From the NCBI GenBank assembly GCA_003487955.1, contig DNNJ01000331.1, positions 2,361-8,538 of the forward strand: a DNA stretch of 6,178 bases. The letters are read 5' to 3'. The translations under genes were made by a program, and so were the position numbers. The stretch comes from Clostridiales bacterium. GTDB lineage: Bacteria; Bacillota; Clostridia; Tissierellales; Sedimentibacteraceae. This document shows, one piece after another, positions 1 to 6,178 of the stretch. The notes under the pieces are model-generated. The model searched no databases. It saw nothing but the letters and a program-made list of their open reading frames with translations, and had not been told where the DNA came from. Within the stretch, counting starts at the first letter, position 1. Each line of letters starts with the position of its first letter.

Positions 1-789
1 TGGGATATTAAAGCTCAAATGACAGGTGTTCCATTGTATAAATTATTAGGGGGTTACAAAAATAAGGTGAAAGTATATAAGAGCAGCGGATACTACAGTG
101 ATCTGAAAGCAGAAGCGGACCTGGATTATATTCAACAGGACTGTTTTGAGGCTCTAAAGGAAGGATTCACTGCATATAAATTAAGGGTTGGTCTTGATCC
201 CCTCCATGACATTAAACGTGTAGAGACTGCCCGTAAAACGTTGGGCTATAATATTGATATTTTTGTTGATGCTAATAATGCATGGGACACTTGGACATCT
301 TTAAAGTTTGGGAAATTGCTGGAGAAGTATGATATAGGATGGTTTGAAGAACCTGTTTCACCCGATGATATAGCCAGCTTGTCGAGGATTTCAAGAGAGC
401 TTTCAATACCAATAGCAGTAGGGGAACTGGAATCAACACATTGGGCATTTCAAAGCATCATTGACAGTAAAGCAGCAAAAATATTACAACCTGATGTAAC
501 AGTTATAGGAGGAGTAACAGAGTTTCTGAAAGTTGCACATCAAGCTTTAGCTCAGGGAATAACCGTTGTTCCTCATGCCTATAGTGAGTTACACATACAT
601 TTAGCCTGTGCACTACCGCAAATTGATATTATTGAATACTTCGAACCAAACAGCGATATAGTTAATATTAACAAAATCTTGAACAATTCATCCATTGCTG
701 AAAATGGTTACCTTATGTGTGCAGATGAGCCCGGATTAGGTTTTAAGGTTGATGAAAGCAAAATTGACTTTTATAAAATTACCCAATGA
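1..789 (+). CDS. Mandelate racemase/muconate lactonizing enzyme family protein (enolase superfamily), 5' truncated by window edge
   Basis: The reading frame is open from base 1 and 262 residues are visible. The family usually has about 360-400, so most of the N-terminal capping domain lies outside the window. The first residues, WDIKAQMTGVPLYKLLGG, match the conserved stretch leading into the barrel, so the ATG at 19 is internal and not the start. Numbering from the first visible codon, the barrel shows K60-x-R62 (the KxK position), metal ligands D90 (VDANNAW), the Glu pair 116-117 (WFEEP) and E142 (GE), then D165 (QPD) and H192 (PHAYSE), which form the Asp-His dyad of the mandelate racemase subgroup. 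These enzymes abstract the proton alpha to a carboxylate, using Mg2+, to racemise or dehydrate hydroxy or sugar acids. Subgroup membership is well supported. The substrate is unknown; a sugar-acid dehydratase is the likeliest reading. No clear terminator follows, so it may belong to the same catabolic locus as the genes downstream. Confidence 0.9.
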   Translation, partial: WDIKAQMTGVPLYKLLGGYKNKVKVYKSSGYYSDLKAEADLDYIQQDCFEALKEGFTAYKLRVGLDPLHDIKRVETARKTLGYNIDIFVDANNAWDTWTSLKFGKLLEKYDIGWFEEPVSPDDIASLSRISRELSIPIAVGELESTHWAFQSIIDSKAAKILQPDVTVIGGVTEFLKVAHQALAQGITVVPHAYSELHIHLACALPQIDIIEYFEPNSDIVNINKILNNSSIAENGYLMCADEPGLGFKVDESKIDFYKITQ

Positions 790-807
790 GCCGGCTATCG
801 ATAAACA

Positions 808-836
808 TTTAAAACAAAATGAAATCCTTTTATAAT
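808..836 (+). promoter_or_regulatory. Putative sigma-A promoter for the 936-3168 gene pair
   Basis: A perfect TATAAT -10 box lies at 831-836. It sits 17 bases after TTTAAA (808-813), which matches four of six bases of the TTGACA -35 box. Transcription would begin near 843 and give a leader of about 93 bases before the ATG at 936. The site is just downstream of the stop codon at 789, so the next two genes could be transcribed separately from the dehydratase gene. This is motif reading only; in AT-rich DNA such matches also arise by chance. Confidence 0.5.
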
Positions 837-888
837 AGCTTAGAAGGAATTCAATATAGATGGTTCAAGCAAAGTCTTGTTCCATCAG

Positions 889-905
889 TCTCGGTAATAC
901 CGGGA
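889..905 (+). promoter_or_regulatory. Operator-like dyad, GntR/FadR style
   Basis: CGGTAATACCG (892-902) is a perfect dyad around one central base, and the symmetry continues outward to 889-905 with one T/G mismatch. The core GT-N3-AC resembles operators of the GntR family (FadR subgroup), which often control sugar-acid and hydroxy-acid catabolism. It lies downstream of the predicted start of transcription and just before the ribosome binding site at 921-927, where a bound repressor could act as a roadblock. No regulator gene is in the window, so the assignment is inference. Confidence 0.35.
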
Positions 906-935
906 AGACATTTAATTTATAAGGAGGATTAATTT

Positions 936-2132
936 ATGGACAGGGTTTCTTATGTGAGTAATTTTAATGAAGAAGCTGAAGTAAAGAAGCAGTATAGTTT
1001 TAGTCAAAAATTATCTATTGTAGACTGTACTTTGCGGGATGGAGAACAGCAGGCGGGAGTTGTATTCACAAAAGAGGACAAAGTTAGCATTGCCAAAAAA
1101 CTTGATGAGATCGGCGTTCCTGAAATAGAAGCCGGGATGCCTGCAGTGTCTAATGATGACAGAGAAGCAATCTCTGAAATGGTACAGGCAGGGTTGAAGG
1201 CACGTATTACTGCATTAGCCAGACCATCAAAGGAAGATATTGATATGCTTGCAGACTGTGGAGTATGGTGTGCAACTGTAAGCATTCCTATCGGAGATCT
1301 TCAGAGAAAATTTAAACTGGGATGGGATGATGAGACTTACATACGAAATCTTCTTGAGGTATCTGAATATGCCAAGAAGAAAGGTCTTTATGTAAATGTA
1401 AGCCCATATGATACCACTCGTGTTGACCCTGCTTTCTTGGAAAGAGTGCTTAAAGAAATTGTCAAAGCTGGAACAGCTGATAGGGTAAGATTGGTAGACA
1501 CCGTTGGTTCAGCGACACCCCAAGCAATAAAATATTTAGTACGCAAGATGAAATCCATTCTTGGCAGCATTCCGGTAGAAATCCATTGTCATGATGACTT
1601 TGGCATGGCTACTGCAAGCACAATAGCGGGAGCTGAGGCAGGAGCGGATTATTTATCAACAACTATGAACGGATTAGGGGAAAGATCAGGCAATGCACCA
1701 ACAGAAGAAGTAGTTGTTGCTTTAAAGTTTTTATATGGTATAGATTTGGGTGTAAAACTGGAGAAACTTACTGAAGCTTCTCGATTTATAGAAGAGATAT
1801 CAAATGTCAAACTGCAACAGCATAAGGCAGTTGTTGGAAGACATGCATTTTCCCATGAATCTGGCATGGTTACTGCAGGAGTATTAAAGAATGCCTTCGT
1901 AGCGGAAGCCTATATACCTGAGGCGGTAGGACAAAAAAGAGAATTGCTTATTGGGAAAAAGAGCGGATCACAGGTCATTGCCAAGAAATTGGAGGAAAAG
2001 GGAATAAGTGCATCAAGAGATGAGGTCAAAGAGCTGCTTTTTGAGGTTAAGGAATTTGCTATATCTAATAAAAGGGCTTTGGAAGATAAAGAATTTTTTG
2101 ACCTGGCAGACAAAATAATCAGTAAAAGGTAA
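936..2132 (+). CDS. DRE-TIM metallolyase, homocitrate/isopropylmalate synthase-like, with altered catalytic residues
   Basis: The 398-residue product starts at ATG 936, with AAGGAGG at 921-927 and an 8-base spacer. After a tail of about 25 residues comes the HMGL-like TIM barrel. Visible features are the DRE-type motif DCTLRDGEQ (30-38; R34, D35), SIPIGDLQ like that of NifV, metal ligands H217 and H219 in HCHDDFGMA preceded by E215, and GERSGNAPTEE with N253. The length and the region GRHAFSHESG (301-310) place it closest to NifV-type homocitrate synthases; it has no LeuA C-terminal regulatory domain. Three positions differ from acetyl-CoA-condensing relatives. The His of ESGIH is V312, the Tyr 11 residues later is A323, and the Glu of the SxED motif is Y158 (SPYDTTR). 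The fold and metal site are secure, but homocitrate, isopropylmalate or citramalate synthase activity is doubtful. It may cleave or condense another oxo acid. The next gene follows after 13 bases, so the two are probably co-transcribed. Confidence 0.9.
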   Translation: MDRVSYVSNFNEEAEVKKQYSFSQKLSIVDCTLRDGEQQAGVVFTKEDKVSIAKKLDEIGVPEIEAGMPAVSNDDREAISEMVQAGLKARITALARPSKEDIDMLADCGVWCATVSIPIGDLQRKFKLGWDDETYIRNLLEVSEYAKKKGLYVNVSPYDTTRVDPAFLERVLKEIVKAGTADRVRLVDTVGSATPQAIKYLVRKMKSILGSIPVEIHCHDDFGMATASTIAGAEAGADYLSTTMNGLGERSGNAPTEEVVVALKFLYGIDLGVKLEKLTEASRFIEEISNVKLQQHKAVVGRHAFSHESGMVTAGVLKNAFVAEAYIPEAVGQKRELLIGKKSGSQVIAKKLEEKGISASRDEVKELLFEVKEFAISNKRALEDKEFFDLADKIISKR

Positions 2133-2145
2133 AGGATGAAGGTAA

Positions 2146-3168
2146 ATGGAAGAATTATCAAAGTTTAGAATATTTATTGCAGAACCAATTGACGAATTAG
2201 AAGATACTTACAGTGTTTTTAAGGATGCAAAATATGAACTAATTATTGGCCCTCCTGTTTCCAGTCCAAAACAAGGATACACAGAAGAACAGCTGATAGA
2301 AATGTGTAAGAATGTTGATGTGTTCATAGGGATGGCACGTGAACGTATAACAAGAAATATTATCAGTGCAAGTCCAAAACTTAGAATAATATGTAAATAT
2401 GGCAATGGTGTAGACAATATAGATGTCAAAGCAGCAAGTGAATATGGAGTTATTGTATCCAATGCACCGGTACATAACATGACTGTCGCTGAATATGCCT
2501 TTTCTATGATTTTATCAGTACTGAAGAAAATTCCGAGGAATATGGAGTATTTAAAAAATGGTAACTGGAGAGACAATTCAGCTATGGGAAACGAATTATA
2601 TAAAAAAACCGTTGGTATTGTCGGTTTTGGTGCTATAGGTAAGCAATTGGCTAAAAGGCTTCAAGGCTGGGAAGTTAATCTTTTGGTATGTGATCCCTTA
2701 GGAACCAGGGAAATGGCAGAATTGTTCGGGGCTAAACTGGTTGATTGGAATACCATATTTAAGACTTCTGACATAATAAGCGTTCACCTGCCTTTGATGG
2801 AATCAACCCGAAAGCTGATTGGAAAAGAAGAGTTTTCAATGATGAAAAGAAGCTCAATATTTGTTAATACATCAAGGGGCCCCATTGTTGATGAGGCTGC
2901 ATTAATTGAAGCACTGAAGAAGAAGGATATTGCCGGAGCGGGTATTGATGTTTTTGAAAAAGAACCTATTCCAGCAGATAATCCCATGCGCAATATGGAA
3001 AATGTTGTTTTGTCACCTCATGTAGCTGGATATACATCAGAGTCCCTACGCAGGATATCAGAGCAGTGTACTTTGAATTGCATTCAGGCTCTACAAGGAG
3101 ATATACCGGAATTCGTCATCAATCGTGAAGTATTACCAAAATGGAAAGAAAGATTTATTGAGAAATAA
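2146..3168 (+). CDS. D-isomer-specific 2-hydroxyacid dehydrogenase (NAD-dependent, SerA-like catalytic core)
   Basis: This 340-residue cytoplasmic oxidoreductase should interconvert a 2-oxo acid and a D-2-hydroxy acid. The substrate-domain loop NGVDNID is at 87-93. The Rossmann nucleotide-binding motif GFGAIG is at 160-165, and D183 ends the second Rossmann strand, which favours NAD over NADP. The catalytic triad is R244 (NTSRG), E273 (EKEP) and H292 (SPHVAG). The length is that of a stand-alone dehydrogenase; it has no C-terminal ACT domain, so a role in serine synthesis is not indicated. The ATG follows the previous stop by 13 bases. The best ribosome binding site, AAAGGA, begins at 2131 and overlaps that stop codon, which suggests coupled translation. 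Its position beside a DRE-TIM enzyme and an organic-acid transporter points to carboxylate metabolism. Glyoxylate, hydroxypyruvate or a longer oxo acid are all possible substrates. Confidence 0.92.
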   Translation: MEELSKFRIFIAEPIDELEDTYSVFKDAKYELIIGPPVSSPKQGYTEEQLIEMCKNVDVFIGMARERITRNIISASPKLRIICKYGNGVDNIDVKAASEYGVIVSNAPVHNMTVAEYAFSMILSVLKKIPRNMEYLKNGNWRDNSAMGNELYKKTVGIVGFGAIGKQLAKRLQGWEVNLLVCDPLGTREMAELFGAKLVDWNTIFKTSDIISVHLPLMESTRKLIGKEEFSMMKRSSIFVNTSRGPIVDEAALIEALKKKDIAGAGIDVFEKEPIPADNPMRNMENVVLSPHVAGYTSESLRRISEQCTLNCIQALQGDIPEFVINREVLPKWKERFIEK

Positions 3169-3228
3169 GGAAAAAAGAATTTACACGATCAAGTAATCGA
3201 AAAGAAATAACTTTATAGCCATTAGGAC

Positions 3229-3257
3229 TTAACTCCAAATTGTATATACTATATAAT
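3229..3257 (+). promoter_or_regulatory. Putative sigma-A promoter for the TRAP transporter genes
   Basis: TTAACT (3229-3234, four of six to TTGACA) and a perfect TATAAT (3252-3257) are separated by 17 bases. Transcription would start near 3264, leaving a leader of about 120 bases before the GTG start at 3384. The spacer contains the perfect dyad GTATATAC (3242-3249), which could be an operator or simply AT-rich promoter DNA. The 215-base gap before the transporter genes supports an independent promoter here. Confidence 0.5.
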
Positions 3258-3279
3258 ATTAAATAATTCAACAATAGTA

Positions 3280-3293
3280 AGTTAGCGCTTGCA
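3280..3293 (+). promoter_or_regulatory. cre-like site (CcpA carbon catabolite control)
   Basis: AGTTAGCGCTTGCA fits the Firmicutes cre consensus TGWNANCGNTNWCA at all but two defined positions (first T and last W), and it contains the typical central AGCGCT. It lies about 16-30 bases downstream of the start predicted from the promoter at 3229-3257, a position where bound CcpA usually represses. This would let preferred sugars turn the transporter off. It is a single motif match, and CcpA is assumed rather than seen. Confidence 0.4.
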
Positions 3294-3367
3294 AAAATAG
3301 ATATTTAAATACCTAAAAATACAATGATTAAGGTGTTTAGTAACAATAAAATTAAATTAAATTTATT

Positions 3368-3375
3368 AAAGGAGG
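3368..3375 (+). promoter_or_regulatory. Ribosome binding site that fixes a GTG start at 3384
   Basis: AAAGGAGG at 3368-3375 is followed by an 8-base spacer and then GTG at 3384. The in-frame ATG at 3324 would add 20 residues, would place this Shine-Dalgarno inside the gene, and has no comparable site of its own. The ATG at 3379 is in another frame and stops at once (ATG TTG TGA). The GTG start also gives a classic lipoprotein leader beginning MKKSKR. Confidence 0.8.
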
Positions 3376-3383
3376 AATATGTT

Positions 3384-4418
3384 GTGAAGAAATCAAAAAG
3401 AGTAACATTATTATCCATTTTGCTTATTGTTGCATTATTGATTGGATGCAGCAATGGAACAGAACAAAAGGAAAACAGTACTGATAATTCAACTGGTGAA
3501 ACTAACACAATAACTACTTTAAAATGGGGTACCGCATCTCTTGGTTCAACTGCCCAAATGGTTGGATCGGCTATAGGAACAGTTATTAATAGTTATGAAC
3601 CTGATCTTAAGATTACTGTGCAGACTACAGGGGGTGCGACAGAAAATCCTAGATCAATGTATAATAAACAGCTCGATATTTGCCATGTTAATGATCCACA
3701 TAGTGCTTCTAATGGCATCGGACCTTTTGAAGGTGAACCGAAGGTTGAATTATGGGCACTATTTACTATGTATCCAAATGAAATAGTATTTGTAACATTG
3801 GAGGACAGCCCCATAAAATCTGTTGCAGATTTTGAGGGTAAAAGGATAAGCACAGGACCTCCTGGATCAGGTACATCTCAGAATACTAAGGCGATAATTA
3901 CGGAATACGGAATATGGGATAAAATTAAAAATAGTAATTTAGGTTATAATGAGTCTGTTGATGCTCTTAAAGACGGTACAGTAGATGCTATCGCTTTATA
4001 CAGTAATTTTGGCACCCCAAGTCCGGCTATGGCACAGTTGGATCAATCAACAGATTATAAGCTTGTCGAAATGGACGAAAAGATTCTTGAAGCAGTCTAT
4101 GAAAAATATCCTGATTATGGTCCTATGCCTGTTAAAGCAGGCAGCTATAAAGCCGCAAAAGAGGATTTCTATACCTTAGCTTCATTTTCAAGTGAAATGG
4201 CAGACTCGCGAATGAGTGATGAAGTTGCATACACTTTTGTTAAAAATATATATGAGCATTTAGATGAGCTGGCAAAATATCATGCAATGTGCCAGAATTT
4301 CTCTTTAGAGACTGCATTGAGCGGTGTTCCGAAGGGTGTTCCGGTTCATCCCGGAGCTGCTAAATACTACCAGGAAAAAGGCGTTTGGCGTGATGATTTG
4401 ACTATAGGAGTTAGATAA
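3384..4418 (+). CDS. TAXI family TRAP transporter solute-binding lipoprotein
   Basis: From the GTG start the product has 344 residues. It begins with a positive MKKSKR segment, a hydrophobic core and a lipobox L19-I20-G21-C22, so it should be lipid-anchored outside the membrane. A Ser/Thr/Asn/Glu-rich linker follows. The mature domain opens with KWGTASLGSTAQ (from residue 47), the TAXI-type N-terminal ligand loop. Further family marks are GPPGSGTSQNT (158-168) and the C-terminal VHPGAAKYYQEKG (321-333). TAXI proteins bind the substrate and deliver it to the fused TRAP permease, which is the next gene on this strand. Known TAXI ligands are mostly dicarboxylates or amino acids such as glutamate, but the family is poorly characterised and the ligand here is open. 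The gene has its own promoter and a cre-like site upstream, and a stem-loop separates it from the permease gene. Confidence 0.93.
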   Translation: MKKSKRVTLLSILLIVALLIGCSNGTEQKENSTDNSTGETNTITTLKWGTASLGSTAQMVGSAIGTVINSYEPDLKITVQTTGGATENPRSMYNKQLDICHVNDPHSASNGIGPFEGEPKVELWALFTMYPNEIVFVTLEDSPIKSVADFEGKRISTGPPGSGTSQNTKAIITEYGIWDKIKNSNLGYNESVDALKDGTVDAIALYSNFGTPSPAMAQLDQSTDYKLVEMDEKILEAVYEKYPDYGPMPVKAGSYKAAKEDFYTLASFSSEMADSRMSDEVAYTFVKNIYEHLDELAKYHAMCQNFSLETALSGVPKGVPVHPGAAKYYQEKGVWRDDLTIGVR

Positions 4419-4438
4419 TAACAAATACATTATCATTT

Positions 4439-4468
4439 TTGACAAGTTTTAAAAGGGTTAAGTATCAG
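4439..4468 (+). promoter_or_regulatory. Possible internal promoter before the permease gene
   Basis: A perfect TTGACA lies at 4439-4444. TATCAG (4463-4468, four of six to TATAAT) follows after 18 bases. Transcription would start near 4475, almost exactly at the foot of the stem-loop at 4474-4534. The -10 box is weak, so read-through from the binding-protein gene remains the simpler source of permease mRNA. Confidence 0.3.
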
Positions 4469-4473
4469 GGTTA

Positions 4474-4534
4474 ATTGTTAGCATTGATTGGTGTTGTTAA
4501 TTCAACGCCAATCAATGCAGCAAAATTTAACAAT
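4474..4534 (+). repeat. Large intergenic stem-loop between TRAP binding protein and permease genes
   Basis: GCATTGATTGGTGTTG (4481-4496) pairs with CAACGCCAATCAATGC (4503-4518) as a 16-bp stem with one G-T wobble and a TTAATT loop. An outer 7-bp stem, ATTGTTA (4474-4480) with TAACAAT (4528-4534), extends it across a 9-base one-sided bulge. No U-run follows directly, so a normal intrinsic terminator is unlikely. The position suggests an mRNA stabiliser or partial attenuator that keeps the binding protein in excess of the permease, as is known for some binding-protein transporters. An operator function is also possible. The structure itself is plain; its role is inference. Confidence 0.75.
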
Positions 4535-4575
4535 AGAGGTTATTTTGTAAAGTAAATAAGTAATGGAGGATTAAA

Positions 4576-6178
4576 ATGGAAAATAGCGAAAATAATAAGA
4601 ATGAAGCAGTTGATACCATAGAAAGTTCGGAAGGCAGCATACAAAGATCAATTACTAATCAGACAGCAATGAAAATATTTAGCATTGTTGCTATTTTAAT
4701 GAGCTTGTATCAGATTACAGTAGTAATTTATCCCGTATTTTCTCCTATTGAGCATCAAGATATTCATTTATTTTTTGCATTAACTTTAATTTATCTATGG
4801 ATGCTTGGTACGAGCAAATCTAAAAAAGATAAAGCATTAAGCATTATATTAATTATTGGATCCATAATAACGACCGGGTATATATTTATAAATTTTATGA
4901 GATTAACAGAGAAAATAGGACTTATCACAAATATGGATACAGTGATTGGAGTTATGCTTATCATAGTTGTATTGGAAGCAACCCGCCGAACATTTGGTAT
5001 CCCACTACCAATTTTGGTTGTGGTCTCTATATTTTATGCAAAGTATGGTGAATTATTTCCCGGGTTCTTTAATCATGCAGGGTATGATTGGCCTCGACTC
5101 ATAGCTAGTCTGACGACAAGCTTTACAGGTATATATGGTACTGTTCTTGATGTTTCAGCAACATTTCTTTGTATATTTATGATATTTGGCGGTATGCTTG
5201 AAGCAAGCGGTGCCGGTAAATTTTTTATTGATTTAGCAACAGCACTGGGTGGAAGGACACGTTCAGGTCCTGCACAGGCAGCTGTAATCAGCAGCGGCTT
5301 GGTCGGCTCAATTAATGGCAGTGCTGTTGCTAATGTTGTTACTACAGGAGTTTTTACCATACCATTAATGAAGAAAACAGGTTATCCTGCACATCTTGCA
5401 GGGGCTGTAGAAGCGGTAGCTTCAACCGGAGGAATGATTATGCCTCCTGTTATGGGAGTAGGTGCTTTTGTAATGTCAGGGATTACAGGAATACCATATT
5501 CAAAAATAGCACTTGCTGCACTTGTTCCGGCTTTGTTTTATTATTTTACATGCGGCGCAAGCGTGCATCTTTTTTCAATCAAGAATGGATTTAAGCCTAT
5601 GGATGAGTCTATGATTCCGAATCTTAAGAAAGTATTAAAGGAAGGCGCTCATTTTTTGTTGCCACTATTTGCAATAGTATATTATATGACTACAGGGACT
5701 TCTGTTATGAGGTCAGGGTTTAACGGTATTATTACTCTTATTATGGTTGTTCTTATAAGAAATTCTATTAAAAATCCAAAATATCTATTTTCAAAAGAAT
5801 TTTGGCTTTTTATTAAAGATGGTTTAGTATCAGGTGCTAAAAGCACAATGAGTGTTGCAGCAGCATGCGCTGCAATGGGCTTGATATCACAAGCAGTTGT
5901 GGTCAGCGGATTAGCATTCAAGATAGTGTATTTAATAAAAAGTCTATCAGGAGGGTATTCATTACTGGCTGTACTTTTAACAATGGTAGTGTCTCTCTTT
6001 TTTGGAATGGGCATACCTACAACCGCCTCTTATATTATTGTTGCAGTAATAGGTGCGCCTGCTTTGACCGAATTAGGATTCAGCCTTCTGGCAACACATC
6101 TTTTCATATATTATTATGCAATTTTGGCTAATCTTACTCCACCCGTAGCTTCTGCCGCTTTAGTGGCTTCACGTATAG
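4576..6178 (+). CDS. TAXI-type TRAP transporter fused permease (DctQ-like plus DctM-like), 3' truncated by window edge
   Basis: The frame runs from ATG 4576, preceded by TGGAGGA at 4564-4570, to the window end without a stop, giving 534 codons. Fused TAXI permeases usually exceed 600 residues, so roughly 100 are missing. A polar N-terminal tail of about 30 residues precedes membrane segments near 33-52, 63-77, 87-108 and 122-133 (the DctQ-like small-subunit part). EATRR at 134-138 marks the join typical of these fusions. The DctM-like part shows GGRTRSGPAQAA (from 225), INGSAVANV (246-254), STGGMIMPP (283-291), GMGIPTTASY (477-486) and NLTPPVA (519-525), the re-entrant and ligand-path motifs of TRAP large subunits. 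It should use an ion gradient, usually Na+, to import the solute delivered by the lipoprotein encoded just upstream. Several charged residues lie between hydrophobic stretches, as expected for a polytopic membrane protein. Identification is firm; the substrate is not. Confidence 0.95.
   Translation, partial: MENSENNKNEAVDTIESSEGSIQRSITNQTAMKIFSIVAILMSLYQITVVIYPVFSPIEHQDIHLFFALTLIYLWMLGTSKSKKDKALSIILIIGSIITTGYIFINFMRLTEKIGLITNMDTVIGVMLIIVVLEATRRTFGIPLPILVVVSIFYAKYGELFPGFFNHAGYDWPRLIASLTTSFTGIYGTVLDVSATFLCIFMIFGGMLEASGAGKFFIDLATALGGRTRSGPAQAAVISSGLVGSINGSAVANVVTTGVFTIPLMKKTGYPAHLAGAVEAVASTGGMIMPPVMGVGAFVMSGITGIPYSKIALAALVPALFYYFTCGASVHLFSIKNGFKPMDESMIPNLKKVLKEGAHFLLPLFAIVYYMTTGTSVMRSGFNGIITLIMVVLIRNSIKNPKYLFSKEFWLFIKDGLVSGAKSTMSVAAACAAMGLISQAVVVSGLAFKIVYLIKSLSGGYSLLAVLLTMVVSLFFGMGIPTTASYIIVAVIGAPALTELGFSLLATHLFIYYYAILANLTPPVASAALVASRI

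Noticed and set aside
1004..1285. Reverse-strand open frame of 93 codons, and a similar one at 2208-2576
   Set aside because: They mirror the codon pattern of the DRE-TIM and dehydrogenase genes and have no recognisable domain.
936..2132. Straight naming as nifV (homocitrate synthase) or leuA
   Set aside because: The fold matches, but the catalytic His, Tyr and SxED Glu positions are changed, and neither nif nor leucine genes are nearby.
2146..3168. Naming as serA (3-phosphoglycerate dehydrogenase)
   Set aside because: The catalytic core is shared by many D-2-hydroxyacid dehydrogenases, there is no ACT domain, and no serine-pathway gene is adjacent.
3186..3199. Small inverted repeat CGAT/ATCG after the dehydrogenase gene as a terminator
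   Set aside because: A 4-bp stem without a U-tract is too weak to support a terminator.
3240..3257. TTGTAT as -35 box for TATAAT at 3252
   Set aside because: The spacer would be only 6 bases; TTAACT at 3229-3234 gives the normal 17.
3324..3383. Upstream in-frame ATG that would lengthen the TAXI binding protein by 20 residues
   Set aside because: It has no good ribosome binding site, it places the strong AAAGGAGG inside the gene, and it puts a polar extension before a complete lipoprotein signal that starts at GTG 3384.
4474..4534. Intrinsic terminator after the binding-protein gene
   Set aside because: The stem is strong but is followed by AGCAAAATTTAAC, not a U-run, on the + strand, and the other strand has none either.
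5073..5360. Reverse-strand open frame of 95 codons
   Set aside because: It lies opposite the conserved DctM-like core of the permease, resembles no family I know, and has no signs of its own translation signals.
5682..6131. Two further open frames overlapping the permease (reverse 5682-6014 and forward 5865-6131)
   Set aside because: Both fall inside the well-conserved permease frame, which runs uninterrupted to the window end, so they are shadows.

Overview
The window looks like chromosome of a low-GC Gram-positive bacterium, most likely an anaerobic member of the Clostridia. The DNA is AT-rich by eye, ribosome binding sites are strong AGGAGG types, promoters have TATAAT -10 boxes, and the solute-binding protein is a lipoprotein. 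The genus cannot be fixed from this sequence. All five genes lie on the + strand. No RNA gene, mobile element or CRISPR array was seen, and no gene-free stretch exceeds about 215 bases.

Layout: (1) 1-789 is the 3' part of an enolase-superfamily gene of the mandelate racemase group, probably an acid-sugar or hydroxy-acid dehydratase or racemase. (2) 790-935 is a gap with a good promoter (808-836) and an operator-like dyad (892-902). (3) 936-2132 encodes a DRE-TIM metallolyase of the homocitrate/isopropylmalate synthase type. (4) 2146-3168, 13 bases further on, encodes a D-2-hydroxyacid dehydrogenase. (5) 3169-3383 is a gap with a promoter and a CcpA cre-like site. (6) 3384-4418 encodes a TAXI-type TRAP solute-binding lipoprotein. 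(7) 4419-4575 is a gap with a large, nearly perfect stem-loop. (8) 4576 to the window end encodes the matching fused TRAP permease, cut off at the edge.

Together the genes suggest import of a small organic acid by the TAXI-TRAP system and its conversion by a dehydratase/racemase, an NAD-linked 2-hydroxyacid dehydrogenase and a DRE-TIM enzyme. The most notable point is that the DRE-TIM enzyme keeps its metal site but has replaced three residues that acetyl-CoA-condensing relatives use. It may therefore not be a homocitrate or isopropylmalate synthase, and the cluster may encode a carboxylate pathway that has not been described. The substrate cannot be named from sequence alone.
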